Source of the DNA: Burkholderia sp. Bp8963
Lineage (GTDB): Bacteria; Pseudomonadota; Gammaproteobacteria; Burkholderiales; Burkholderiaceae
Reading direction: 5' to 3'
NCBI RefSeq assembly: GCF_003854275.1
Contig: NZ_QTQP01000007.1
Span: 62,001 to 126,000, forward strand
Length of the DNA: 64,000 nucleotides
A program made the translations under genes and the position numbers. The notes below the pieces were generated by a model. That model was not told where the DNA came from and made no database searches. It saw only the letters and a list, made by a program, of their open reading frames with translations. Shown in pieces: positions 45,372 to 57,921 of this stretch (the stretch's first letter is position 1; each line of letters begins with the position of its first letter).

Positions 45372-45746
45372 ATGCAACGGTTGATTCGCGCGGCAGTGTG
45401 CTGCGCCCTGGTTTCCTCGCTCGCGGCGTGCATCGTCGCGCCGCCGCAGCAAGCTCGTCCGGCGCCGCGCCCCGCACCCGCGCCGCAAGTGAATCCGCAA
45501 GTCGTCGGCTACGAGCGCATGCAGCAGATCCAGGGCCGGATCGACAACCTGCACCGCCGGGTCGACGCGCGCGTCAACGGCGGCTACTACCCGCCGCCGT
45601 ACGGTGCGCAGCTCCATCACCGCCTCGACGTGATCCGCCAGGAATCGAACGACATGGGGGCGCAGCACGGCGGCGGCCTGTCGGGCGACGAGCAGCGCGT
45701 GCTGAATCAGGAACTCGACACAGCGGCACGCGCGATCGGCGAGTGA
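45372..45746 (+). CDS. Small predicted lipoprotein
   Basis: This is a 124-residue protein. MQRLIRAAVCCALVSSLAAC ends in a lipobox LAAC. The mature part is Pro-rich at first (VAPPQQARPAPRPAPAPQVN) and then carries a helical region with MQQIQGRIDNLHRRVDARVN. The start is ATG 45372 because AGGAGA is spaced six bases upstream. It is single, with a hairpin terminator about 25 bases later, and lies directly before the glycine riboswitch. Function is unknown. Confidence 0.75.
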   Translation: MQRLIRAAVCCALVSSLAACIVAPPQQARPAPRPAPAPQVNPQVVGYERMQQIQGRIDNLHRRVDARVNGGYYPPPYGAQLHHRLDVIRQESNDMGAQHGGGLSGDEQRVLNQELDTAARAIGE

Positions 45747-45769
45747 CGCCGGCGCGAGCCGGGAAAACG

Positions 45770-45796
45770 GCGGCGGCGCGCAGCCGCCGCTTGTTT
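45770..45796 (+). terminator. Terminator after the small lipoprotein gene
   Basis: GCGGCGGC (45770-45777) and GCCGCCGC (45783-45790) form an 8-bp stem, followed by TTGTTT. Confidence 0.6.
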
Positions 45797-45857
45797 CGAA
45801 GCGACATCGATTTGCCCAAATTGACAAGGCTTCCGGGCTCGCGTACAGTCGCCCGCA

Positions 45858-46120
45858 CGCGTCGGGAGAGCGCGTGACGGCGTTGCAGCAACGCCGGTCG
45901 CGCCGCCGAAGGGGCACACCCGCAAACTCTCAGGCAAAAGGACCGGCCGCGTCGAAGCATCCCGCCTGTGCATGTCACAGGCCGCGATCTTCGCACTCTG
46001 GAGAGCGGCAGTAGCCCGTTGCGCGAATGCAGCTCGGGCAGGCTGCCCACCGAAGGGGCGCGCGTTCGTAGGGCCTGGCCCGCGGCGCAATCTCTCAGGT
46101 ATCGAGGACAGAGGGGCATA
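45858..46120 (+). promoter_or_regulatory. Tandem glycine riboswitch upstream of gcvTHP
   Basis: Two glycine aptamers in a row. The first has GGAGAG (45865-45870), CCGAAGGGGCA (about 45905-45915) and AAACTCTCAGGCAAAAGGAC (about 45923-45942). The second has GGAGAG (46000-46005), CCGAAGGGGC (about 46044) and ATCTCTCAGG with GAGGACAGAGG (about 46090-46115). A short linker separates them. In bacteria this tandem RNA turns on glycine cleavage when glycine is abundant. The second aptamer ends beside the Shine-Dalgarno region of a leader ORF. Confidence 0.93.
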
Positions 46121-46123
46121 TAC

Positions 46124-46198
46124 ATGACCGCCCGCAGGCTCAAGGCCGCGGCGGTCGGCACATCGCCGTATTGTCCCGCGCGCAAGCGCCTTGCCTGA
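46124..46198 (+). CDS. Putative 24-residue leader ORF between glycine riboswitch and gcvT
   Basis: ATG at 46124 follows AGAGGGGC with seven-base spacing. The peptide is [20 protein letters not shown] plus KRLA, and its stop at 46196-46198 is seven bases before the gcvT ATG, inside the region of the gcvT ribosome-binding site (TGAGG). The Shine-Dalgarno site abuts the 3' side of the second aptamer stem. Codon content is unremarkable, so translation itself is an inference from position. Confidence 0.4.
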   Translation: MTARRLKAAAVGTSPYCPARKRLA

Positions 46199-46205
46199 GG
46201 CCTCG

Positions 46206-47324
46206 ATGACTGCACTCAAACATACCCCGCTCAACGCCGCGCACCGCGCGCTCAACGCCCGCATGGTCGATTTCGGCGGCTGGGACATGCCCGTCAACTA
46301 CGGCTCGCAAATCGAAGAACACCAGGCCGTGCGCACCGACGCCGGCATGTTCGACGTGTCGCACATGTGCGTCGTCGATTTCACCGGCAGCCGCGTGCGC
46401 GCGTTCTTCGAGCACGCGATCGCGAACAACGTCGGCAAGCTCAAGACGCCCGGCAAGGCGCTCTACTCGTGCCTGCTCAATCCGCAGGGCGGCGTCATCG
46501 ACGACCTGATCGTCTATTACTTCACCGAGGATTTCTTCCGTGTCGTCGTCAACGCCGGCACCGCGGAGAAAGACATCGCGTGGTTCAACCAGCTCAACGA
46601 ACAGGACGGCTACGGCGTCACGATCACGCCGCGCCGCGATTTCGCGATCGTCGCGGTGCAGGGCCCGAACGCCCGTGAAAAAGCCTGGACGACGATCCCC
46701 GCCGCACGCGCCGCGACGAGCGAGCTGAAGCCGTTCAATGCCGCGCAGGTCGCGGGCACGCCGTTCGGCGATCTGACCGTCGCACGCACCGGCTACACCG
46801 GCGAGGACGGTTTCGAGGTGATCGTCCCGGCCGCGCATGTCGAAGCACTGTGGAACGCACTGCAACAAAACGGCGTGCGCCCGTGCGGGCTCGGCGCGCG
46901 CGACACGCTGCGCCTCGAGGCCGGCATGAACCTGTACGGCCAGGACATGGACGACACCGTGTCGCCGCTCGACGCGGGCCTCGCGTGGACGGTCGACCTG
47001 TCGACGCCGCGCGCATTCATCGGCCGCGACGTGCTCGAGCGCGACGGCTCGCGCGCCGCGTTCGTCGGCCTGATCCTGCAGAAGGAAAACGGCAAGGCGG
47101 GCGGCGTGCTGCGCGCGCACCAGAAAGTCGTCACGCCGCACGGCGACGGCGAGATCACGAGCGGCACCTTCTCCCCGTCGATGCAGGAATCGATCGCGTT
47201 CGCGCGCGTGCCGGCGGCCGTGCAGATCGGCGACCTCGTGCAAGTGCAGATTCGCGACAAGCAACTTCCCGCTCGCGTGGTAAAACTGCCGTTCGTGCGC
47301 AACGGCAAGGTCCTCGCTGCGTAA
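46206..47324 (+). CDS. gcvT: Glycine cleavage system T protein (aminomethyltransferase)
   Basis: GcvT releases ammonia and transfers the methylene group from the H-protein lipoyl arm to tetrahydrofolate. It is 372 residues from ATG 46206 ([20 protein letters not shown]). Family stretches are [44 protein letters not shown] and the catalytic-region [20 protein letters not shown]. It is first of gcvT-gcvH-gcvP. The tandem glycine riboswitch controls it. Confidence 0.97.
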   Translation: MTALKHTPLNAAHRALNARMVDFGGWDMPVNYGSQIEEHQAVRTDAGMFDVSHMCVVDFTGSRVRAFFEHAIANNVGKLKTPGKALYSCLLNPQGGVIDDLIVYYFTEDFFRVVVNAGTAEKDIAWFNQLNEQDGYGVTITPRRDFAIVAVQGPNAREKAWTTIPAARAATSELKPFNAAQVAGTPFGDLTVARTGYTGEDGFEVIVPAAHVEALWNALQQNGVRPCGLGARDTLRLEAGMNLYGQDMDDTVSPLDAGLAWTVDLSTPRAFIGRDVLERDGSRAAFVGLILQKENGKAGGVLRAHQKVVTPHGDGEITSGTFSPSMQESIAFARVPAAVQIGDLVQVQIRDKQLPARVVKLPFVRNGKVLAA

Positions 47325-47420
47325 CGGGCCGGGCGGCATGGCGCCCGGCGACCCACACCCGGCGCACCGCCACGGTGCGCCAGAACGAAGAATCACACCC
47401 TTTCTATTCAGGAGCATCCG

Positions 47421-47801
47421 ATGAGCAACGTCCCGGCCGATCTGAAGTACACCGACGAACACGAGTGGATCCGCACCGAAGCCGACGGCACGCTGACGAT
47501 CGGCATCACCGATCACGCGCAGAGCACGCTCGGCGACATCGTCTTCCTCGAGCTGCCGAAAGTCGGCTCGCAGGTGAAGGCAGGCGACGCCGTGGGCGTC
47601 GTCGAATCGGTGAAAGCCGCGTCGGACATCTACTCGCCGGTGACCGGCGAAGTGGTCGCGATCAACACGGAAGTGGCCGACACGCCGGAAGACGTGAATG
47701 GCGACGCGTACGACGCATGGCTGTTCAAGATCAAGCTCGCGCCCGGCGCATCGACCGACAGCCTGCTCGACGCAGCTGCTTACGAGAAGCTGGTCGGCTA
47801 A
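47421..47801 (+). CDS. gcvH: Glycine cleavage system H protein
   Basis: This is a 126-residue carrier with a lipoyl-lysine, which moves the aminomethyl group between P, T and L proteins. The lipoylation site is in [20 protein letters not shown] (Lys of ESVKAAS). The start is ATG 47421 ([20 protein letters not shown]). It lies 96 bases after gcvT and about 200 bases before gcvP, and that second gap carries three hairpins. Confidence 0.97.
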   Translation: MSNVPADLKYTDEHEWIRTEADGTLTIGITDHAQSTLGDIVFLELPKVGSQVKAGDAVGVVESVKAASDIYSPVTGEVVAINTEVADTPEDVNGDAYDAWLFKIKLAPGASTDSLLDAAAYEKLVG

Positions 47802-47867
47802 GCCAACCCTTTACAAATCGCGCGGCGCGCCGGCCCGGCAGCACGGGCCCAGCCCCGCGTGAGGCCC

Positions 47868-48003
47868 GAGTCAGCGCTAGAGCGCTGGCTCTGGGTGACC
47901 GCAAAGCATGAGACCAGGGTTAGCGCCGAAATGCCAACTCCGGTCGACCGCGAAGCATGGGATCGGAGTAGGCGCTGAAGCGCCAACTCCGATCGACACA
48001 GGA
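47868..48003 (+). other. Three tandem hairpins with Shine-Dalgarno module before gcvP
   Basis: Three hairpins in a row: GAGTCAGCGC-TAGA-GCGCTGGCTC (47868-47891), GACCAGGGTT...AACTCCGGTC (47912-47945, one A-C mismatch and a G-U pair) and GATCGGAGT...ACTCCGATC (47961-47994, 9 perfect pairs plus inner GGCGC/GCGCC). They are joined by similar linkers containing AAGCATG. The third is followed by GACACAGGA, which supplies the gcvP Shine-Dalgarno site. The same hairpin and 13-base end recur at 19585-19625. Confidence 0.7.
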
Positions 48004-48008
48004 CCACC

Positions 48009-50936
<2,928 letters not shown>

Positions 50937-50972
50937 CGCAGGCCGCGCCGGAGCCGCCCGATGGTGCATCGC

Positions 50973-51005
50973 ACCGCACGCAACCCGCGTTGCGTGCGGT
51001 TTTTG
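50973..51005 (+). terminator. Terminator after gcvP
   Basis: ACCGCACGCAAC (50973-50984) pairs with GTTGCGTGCGGT (50989-51000) in a perfect 12-bp stem, loop CCGC, followed by TTTT. Confidence 0.9.
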
Positions 51006-51086
51006 CATTCGTCGGGCGAACCGGCTCACGTTCGTCCGTCAATCCGGCTAACATCACACGCGATCCAGCCAATGAAGGAGTTCTGC

Positions 51087-52241
51087 ATGGTGCGTACGAT
51101 GTTTCCGGGCCGCGAATTAACGCACATGCGACGGCACATGCGGTGGTGCATGCGCGTCCGCACGTTCGTGCCGGCGCTCGTCGCGTCGCTGTCGATCGCC
51201 GCTGCCGGTCTCGGCACGGCGGGCACGGCGCGCGCCGCGATGAATTTCTGCGCGGCGCCCGCGCTGCAGTCGAGCGAGACGACCCAGGCCGAGCCGGGCG
51301 TGCAGGCGCTGATCCGCGGCGTCGACGCGCATCTCGGCGAGCAGCCGAAGGCGCTGCCGCGCGTGCACACCGAAGGCACGCTGCCGCACGAAGGCATCTA
51401 CGACCAGAGCGTCGCCGCGATGAAGGACATGGACCTGATGCGCGACGCGGCGCTCGCGTGGCGCGTGACCAACGATCCGCGCTACCTGCAGTTCGTCGAC
51501 CGCTTCCTGTCCGCGTGGGTCGCGACCTACCAGCCGGGCTTCAACCCGATCGACGAGACCCGTTTCGACAGCCTGATCCTGGCCTACGACATGACCGCGA
51601 GCGCGCTGCCGGTCAAGACCCGCAACGCGGCGTCGGCGTTCATCGCGAAGCTCGGCGCCGGCTACGTCGCACAGATCGACGCGCAGAAGCGCCCGCTCAC
51701 GGGCACCTGGCGCAACAACTGGCAGAGCCACCGGATCAAGCTGATCGCACTGTCCGCGTTCACGCTCGGCGATCGCAAGATGATGAACGCCGCGCAGCGC
51801 CTGTTCGTCGAGCATCTCGCCGACAACATCGCCGCGGACGGCACGACCTACGACTTCACGGAGCGCGATGCGCTGCACTACGCGGTGTACGACCTGCAGC
51901 CGCTCGTGACCGCCGCGCTCGCCGCGCGCCGCTTCAACCGCAACTGGCTGCGCGAAAGGGGCGCGAACGGTGCGACGCTCGCGGCAGCGCTCGACTGGCT
52001 CGCGCCGTATGCGCGCGGCGAGAAAACGCATGAGGAATTCGTGCATTCGCCGGTCGCGTTCGACGCGAAGCGGCGCGAAGCCGGCATTCCTGGCTATACG
52101 GGGCAGTGGGACCCGAAAAACGCCACCGAACTCTTTCATCTGGCCGCGCGGCTCGACGGGCGCTACGCCCGCGTCGCGCAGCAGCTTTCCCCGATGCCGC
52201 CCGCATGGCTAGCCGCGTGCTTGCCGCTGCAGGCGCGCTAG
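51087..52241 (+). CDS. Exported alginate-lyase-like protein
   Basis: 384 residues from ATG 51087, chosen because AAGGAG lies six bases upstream. A long basic N-region (MVRTMFPGRELTHMRRHMRW) precedes the signal hydrophobic core FVPALVASLSIAAAGLGTAG, with cleavage after ARA. The mature part has the all-alpha (alpha/alpha) toroid character of the alginate lyase domain: GTWRNNWQSHRIKLIALSAF (Asn and His of the active-site region) and FTERDALHYAVYDLQPLVTA. It probably acts on a uronate-containing polysaccharide in the periplasm. It lies 28 bases before sdaA, but a shared function with it is not obvious. Confidence 0.78.
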   Translation: MVRTMFPGRELTHMRRHMRWCMRVRTFVPALVASLSIAAAGLGTAGTARAAMNFCAAPALQSSETTQAEPGVQALIRGVDAHLGEQPKALPRVHTEGTLPHEGIYDQSVAAMKDMDLMRDAALAWRVTNDPRYLQFVDRFLSAWVATYQPGFNPIDETRFDSLILAYDMTASALPVKTRNAASAFIAKLGAGYVAQIDAQKRPLTGTWRNNWQSHRIKLIALSAFTLGDRKMMNAAQRLFVEHLADNIAADGTTYDFTERDALHYAVYDLQPLVTAALAARRFNRNWLRERGANGATLAAALDWLAPYARGEKTHEEFVHSPVAFDAKRREAGIPGYTGQWDPKNATELFHLAARLDGRYARVAQQLSPMPPAWLAACLPLQAR

Positions 52242-52268
52242 AATTCTTACAGTAAGGCAGGAAACAAA

Positions 52269-53657
<1,389 letters not shown>

Positions 53658-53675
53658 GCGGGTTGCGTGACGGTG

Positions 53676-53960
53676 TTATGGCCACTGCCGTCGCGCATGC
53701 AGCACGCGGAGTATTTCGACGATGCGCTCCGCGTGCCGGATGCGGTACACGAGCAGGTAGTTCGGCGCGATCACCAGCTCGCGCGTGCCGGGGACGCGCC
53801 CCGGCCGGTACAGCTCCGCATGAATCGGTAGCGCGTTGGCCCGTTCCTCAAGCAGCTCGTCCAGCTCGAGCGCCGCTGCAGGGTTGTCCTGGCCGATGGT
53901 GTCCATGATCGCGGCACGATCCTCGCACGCTTGCGGATTCCAGTGCAGCGCAAGGATCAA
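53676..53960 (-). CDS. ParE/RelE-superfamily toxin
   Basis: This 94-residue protein has the RelE/ParE fold pattern: an N-terminal strand and helix (LALHWNPQACEDRAAIMDTI), a short helix (LEERANALPIH), then YRPGRVPGTRELVIAPNYLL and VYRIRHAERIVEILRVLHAR. It begins with TTG (overlapping the antitoxin stop as TTGA) and ends close to WP. The conserved basic residues and the final His/Arg region (LHARRQWP) suit a ParE- or RelE-like activity, which could poison either gyrase or ribosomes. The order, antitoxin first, is the usual one for this superfamily. Confidence 0.82.
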   Translation of the reverse strand: MILALHWNPQACEDRAAIMDTIGQDNPAAALELDELLEERANALPIHAELYRPGRVPGTRELVIAPNYLLVYRIRHAERIVEILRVLHARRQWP

Positions 53961-54415
53961 ACGTTACCTCGTTGCTTCGCGATCCTTTCGCGCAACGCGT
54001 CGCGGCGCAGCGCGAACTCGGCCTTGACCTCGGCGTCGGGAATGGACGGGCGCGGATCGTCGAGCGCTTGCTGTACCTGTTCGCGGACCCAGCGATCATA
54101 AGCGGCCGCCTCGTGTGCCGCCTTCAGCGCGGCTGCTCGATCGGGCCTCGTCGCCCGGTCGGCAGCATCGGGATTGAACCCCGACGCATCCACATCGAAC
54201 TGGCTGATACCGATGTCTCGCAGGAAACCGACCAGCGTTTCGAATCGGCGAAACACACGCACATCGCCGCGCTTGGCCGACAGGAAACGCTCGGTCGCGC
54301 CATAGCGCGCCGCGACGGACCAGCCATTGCCGTGGCCGACCACGTGCGCGGCGCACACCGCGCCAGCCTCGACGAGTTGCGTGAGCGTTTTCTGGTCGAT
54401 TGTTTCGGTTGCCAT
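53957..54415 (-). CDS. Antitoxin of the ParE/RelE pair, with an extended N-terminal region
   Basis: 152 residues, longer than most ParD or RelB. The C-terminal part DRWVREQVQQALDDPRPSIP followed by DAEVKAEFALRRDALRERIA has the typical antitoxin pattern that binds the toxin. Residues 1-75 (AAHVVGHGNGWSVAARYG, FLSAKRGDVRVFRRFETLVG) look like a distinct domain seen in plasmid partition/stability proteins. Its stop overlaps the toxin TTG (TTGA). The two genes form a compact module between sdaA and the degenerate vapBC pair. Confidence 0.7.
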   Translation of the reverse strand: MATETIDQKTLTQLVEAGAVCAAHVVGHGNGWSVAARYGATERFLSAKRGDVRVFRRFETLVGFLRDIGISQFDVDASGFNPDAADRATRPDRAAALKAAHEAAAYDRWVREQVQQALDDPRPSIPDAEVKAEFALRRDALRERIAKQRGNV

Positions 54416-54455
54416 GGTGAGCCTCGACTTCCTCGATAATTCGGAGGAGATTTTA

Positions 54456-54538
54456 CTATTGAACGCACGCCCAATTTATTGTTAATTGGGAGAACGCGAT
54501 GTTGCAGACTGTATCGAGTCGAGTATGTAACGCGACAT
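54456..54538 (-). pseudogene. vapC toxin remnant (frameshifted and truncated)
   Basis: ATG at 54538 overlaps the VapB stop in TGATG, the normal VapBC arrangement. It starts MSRYILD, the usual VapC opening, but a 5-bp tandem duplication (TCGAG twice at 54514-54523 on the plus strand) throws it out of frame. Skipping it gives RYILDTVCNIAFSQ, close to VapC N-terminal LDTN. The reading then soon stops at 54456, so the PIN-domain body is lost. It is a broken gene, not an active toxin. Confidence 0.6.
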
Positions 54539-54792
54539 CACACGCCTCCACGTTCAGCCTGCTCCTGATCACCGCGCCCCTCGGCCATGAAATCCGGCCC
54601 GAATTTCGCGAGCTTTTCGAGCGCCCCAGCCAGTGGCCTCCGTGCCGGTCGAATGCGAATTTCATCGCCGACACGTTGGATCTCGAGTTCAATATCGCTA
54701 CGTTCGTAGGCAAGGTCCGCAGGAATCTGTACGACCTGCGAGTTGCCGTCCCGAAACACTCTGGCGGTACGCATGCTCATCTGCAAGACCAT
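54538..54792 (-). CDS. VapB-type AbrB-fold antitoxin (orphan)
   Basis: 84 residues from ATG 54792, preceded by AAGGA at five-base spacing; the ORF start at 54810 is not needed. The N-terminal swapped-hairpin AbrB/VapB DNA-binding fold reads RTARVFRDGNSQVVQIPADL, followed by ERSDIELEIQRVGDEIRIRP. The C-terminal toxin-binding part is about 25 residues (LEKLAKFGPDFMAEGRG). The gene looks intact, but its vapC partner is broken. It may still repress its own promoter or neutralise VapC toxins from elsewhere. Confidence 0.75.
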   Translation of the reverse strand: MVLQMSMRTARVFRDGNSQVVQIPADLAYERSDIELEIQRVGDEIRIRPARRPLAGALEKLAKFGPDFMAEGRGDQEQAERGGV

Positions 54793-55015
54793 GTAAATCC
54801 TTGCATACATTGCCCGTCATCCAGCCGGCGCGCAACTCGACCGGATGGCCGACATTGACACGTGAGCGAACGCTTACATTCCTGCAATGCGTTGTCCCGG
54901 CCGTAACGCAATCCCCGTTTGCGCCGCCGCAATCGGCCTTCGCGTTCCGACACTTTTCACCCGCCCCCGAACCGGCGTAAGCTGTACGTCCCGCTACCCA
55001 GGGAGACGGCATCCC

Positions 55016-56719
55016 ATGTCGCATTCCACGGATCTCGAGCAGCGCGGCGTCAATGGCGCGCGCCTGCTCGTCGACGCGTTGCTCGCCAATCATGTCGAAC
55101 GCGTGTTCTGCGTGCCGGGCGAGAGCTTTCTCGCCGTGCTCGATGCGCTCGCGGACGACACCGCGCGTATCCAGACGATCGTCTGCCGGCACGAGGCGGC
55201 CGCCGCGAACATGGCGGAGGCGGTCGGCAAGCTGACCGGCCGCCCCGGCGTCGCGTTCGTCACGCGCGGGCCCGGCGCGACGCACGCGTCGATCGGCGTA
55301 CACACCGCATTCCAGGATTCGACGCCGATGATCCTGTTCATCGGCCAGTGCGCGCGCGAGCACCTCGACCGCGAAGCGTTCCAGGAAATCGACTACCGGC
55401 GGATGTTCGGCCAGATGGCGAAATGGGTCGCGCAGATCGACGACCCGCGCCGCCTGCCGGAATACCTGAGCCACGCATTCCACGTCGCGATGTCGGGCCG
55501 GCCGGGCCCGGTCGTGCTCGCGCTGCCGGAAGACGTGCTGTCCGAGCCCTGCGCGCCGCAGCCGGTCGCGCCACCCGCGAAGCGTGTGGCGGCCGCGCCG
55601 TCGGCCGCGCAGATCGACGAATTGCGCCAGCGGCTCTCCCGCGCGGAGCGGCCGGTCGTGATCGCCGGCGGCAGCGGCTGGACGACCGACGCGTGCGCGA
55701 ACCTGCGCACCTTCGTCGAGCGCTGGCAGCTGCCGGTCGCGTGCGCGTTCCGCTATCAGGACACGTTCGACAACGCACACCCGAACTACGCGGGCGACGT
55801 CGGGCTCGGCATCAATCCCGCGCTCGCGAAGCGCATCCGCGAAGCCGACCTGCTGTTCGCGCTCGGCCCGCGCCTCGGCGAGGCGACGACCGGCGGCTAC
55901 ACGCTGCTCGATATCCCGAAGACCCGCCAGACGCTGATCCACGTCCATCAGGGCGCGGACGAGCTCGGCCGCGTCTATGCGGCCGACCTGCCGATCGTGT
56001 CGGGGATGCCGGAAATCGCGACGCTGCTCGCCGCGCTCGACCCGCCCGCCACACCCGCGTGGGCCGGTAGCGCGGCGGACGCGCACCGCGCCTATCTCGA
56101 CTGGCACGCGCCGCTGCCGATGCCCGGCGACGTCCAGCTCGGCGACGTGATGGTGCAACTGCGCGAGCGGCTGCCGCACGACGCGATCCTGACCAACGGC
56201 GCCGGCAACTACGCGATCTGGCTGCACCGGCACTTCGCGTACCGGCATTTCCGCTCGCAGCTCGCGCCGACGAGCGGCGCGATGGGCTACGGGATTCCGG
56301 CCGCGCTCGCCGCGAAATCGCTGTATCCGGCGCGGCCGGTCGTCGCGCTCGCTGGCGACGGCTGCTTCATGATGGCCGGCAACGAGCTCGCCACCGCGAT
56401 GCAGTACGGGCTGAACGTCGTCGTGATCGTCGTCAACAACGGGCAATTCGGCACGATCCGCATGCATCAGGAGCGCAACTACCCGGGACGCGTGCACGGC
56501 ACGGCGCTCACGAACCCCGATTTCGCCGCGTATGCGCGCGCGTTCGGCGCGCATGGCGAGACGGTCGAGCGCACCGCCGATTTCGCGCCCGCGCTCGACC
56601 GCGCGCTGACTTGCGGATTGCCCGCCCTGATCGAGATCCGCGTGCCGCAGGACGCGAGCACGCCAGCGGCGACGCTCGCGCAGATCCAGGAGCAAGGGCG
56701 CCGCGCGCGCGGCGAATGA
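55016..56719 (+). CDS. Thiamine-diphosphate-dependent enzyme, acetolactate-synthase-like
   Basis: 567 residues from ATG 55016, with GGGAGACGG upstream. The N-terminal PYR domain carries the catalytic glutamate in VCRHEAAAANMAEAVG. The middle domain follows, and the C-terminal PP domain has the ThDP/Mg motif starting GDGCFMMAGNELATAMQYGL and ending in NNGQFG. The fold includes acetolactate synthase, benzoylformate decarboxylase, sulfoacetaldehyde acetyltransferase and glyoxylate carboligase. The FAD-binding function cannot be judged. Its last bases overlap the start of a GT9-like gene (ATGA), an unusual partner. Confidence 0.85.
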   Translation: MSHSTDLEQRGVNGARLLVDALLANHVERVFCVPGESFLAVLDALADDTARIQTIVCRHEAAAANMAEAVGKLTGRPGVAFVTRGPGATHASIGVHTAFQDSTPMILFIGQCAREHLDREAFQEIDYRRMFGQMAKWVAQIDDPRRLPEYLSHAFHVAMSGRPGPVVLALPEDVLSEPCAPQPVAPPAKRVAAAPSAAQIDELRQRLSRAERPVVIAGGSGWTTDACANLRTFVERWQLPVACAFRYQDTFDNAHPNYAGDVGLGINPALAKRIREADLLFALGPRLGEATTGGYTLLDIPKTRQTLIHVHQGADELGRVYAADLPIVSGMPEIATLLAALDPPATPAWAGSAADAHRAYLDWHAPLPMPGDVQLGDVMVQLRERLPHDAILTNGAGNYAIWLHRHFAYRHFRSQLAPTSGAMGYGIPAALAAKSLYPARPVVALAGDGCFMMAGNELATAMQYGLNVVVIVVNNGQFGTIRMHQERNYPGRVHGTALTNPDFAAYARAFGAHGETVERTADFAPALDRALTCGLPALIEIRVPQDASTPAATLAQIQEQGRRARGE

Positions 56720-57822
56720 CGATGGACACCCGCGCCGCTCCCGCCGGCGCCGCGCTCTCGCACGACGACGCACTCACCTGGCCCGGCACGCTGCTCGCGC
56801 CGGACGGTGCGCTCGTCGCGCCGTATGACGTCGAGTATGACGTCGAGCAACATGAAAACCGCGCGGTCGGCCTGGTGCCGGCTGCGCCCGCACTCGGCCT
56901 GCTGCATGCGGCGACCCGACCGTTCCGGCTCGACTACGAGGGCCGGATGCACGTGCACGTGATCAACGGGATGGGGATCGCGCTCGGCGATTCGGTGATC
57001 GGCCTGACCGCGCTCGCCGCACTGCGCGATGCCCATCCGGGCCTGCGCTTCACGCTGTACCGCCCTGCCCGCACGCCGCGTTACGTCGAAACGCTGTATG
57101 CGCTCGCCGCCAACGTCATCGCGCCGTCGCGCACGCTGCCGTGGCGCGCCGACGCGCTGCCCGCCGACGCGCTGTGCATCGATCTCGGCAATCACCTGTA
57201 CTGGCCCGCGTTCGCGCGGCTGCCGATGATCGACTTCTTCATCGACGCGCTCGGCGCGGATCCCGCGGCGCTCTCCGCATCCGCGAAACGCAACCGCTGG
57301 CTCGCGCGGCTGCCGCTGCCCGCGCTGCCGGCCGCGTGGCAGCGGCCGTACGTGCTGTTCTGCCCAAGTGCGAGCACCGCTGTGCGCAGCGTGCCGCCCG
57401 CGCTGCGCGCCGGGTTCGTCGACAGGCTCGCGCGGCGCTACCGGCTGCCTGTCGTCGGCTTCGGGCCGGTCGCGCACCCTGCTTATGTCGATGTCAGCCG
57501 TTACGCACGCGATACCGCGGCATTCGTCGCATGGATCAAGGGGGCGAGCCTGCTGTTCTCGACGGACACGGCCGCGCCGCATCTCGCCGACGGCTTCGAC
57601 GTGCCGACGCTCGCGTGCTTCACGACGATCGCGCCGGAATTGCGGGTGCGCGACTATCCGCATTGCGTACCGGTCGCGCTCGACGTGCCGGAAGCGTTGC
57701 GCGGATTGCATCGCAGCGAATCGCCGGACCATCTGGCGGCGATCGACGCCGCATATCGGGTGGTGGATTGGGATGCGCAGCCATGGCCGGCGTTGCGCGA
57801 TCCCGCAGGCACGCCGGAGTGA
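56716..57822 (+). CDS. GT9 (ADP-heptose:LPS heptosyltransferase)-like protein
   Basis: 368 residues from ATG 56716, which overlaps the upstream stop codon; ATG 56722 is an alternative. After a variable N-terminal part, the Rossmann domain begins HVHVINGMGIALGDSVIGLT, the GT9 GLGDSV-type motif. The second domain contains YVLFCPSASTAVRSVPPALR and SLLFSTDTAAPHLADGFDVP, the GT9 donor-binding motif DTA. It is divergent from true WaaC/WaaF and lies outside any LPS cluster here. Its translational coupling to the ThDP enzyme suggests a shared process that I cannot name. Confidence 0.72.
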   Translation: MTMDTRAAPAGAALSHDDALTWPGTLLAPDGALVAPYDVEYDVEQHENRAVGLVPAAPALGLLHAATRPFRLDYEGRMHVHVINGMGIALGDSVIGLTALAALRDAHPGLRFTLYRPARTPRYVETLYALAANVIAPSRTLPWRADALPADALCIDLGNHLYWPAFARLPMIDFFIDALGADPAALSASAKRNRWLARLPLPALPAAWQRPYVLFCPSASTAVRSVPPALRAGFVDRLARRYRLPVVGFGPVAHPAYVDVSRYARDTAAFVAWIKGASLLFSTDTAAPHLADGFDVPTLACFTTIAPELRVRDYPHCVPVALDVPEALRGLHRSESPDHLAAIDAAYRVVDWDAQPWPALRDPAGTPE

Positions 57823-57921
57823 GAGGCCACACGCCCCGAATTCCCGGGTGCCCGGCTGTCAGAGCGAGCCAATGTCACGCTCACGGCTGAAGCTATCAGG
57901 ACAGGCCAGCGTCGAACGGCA

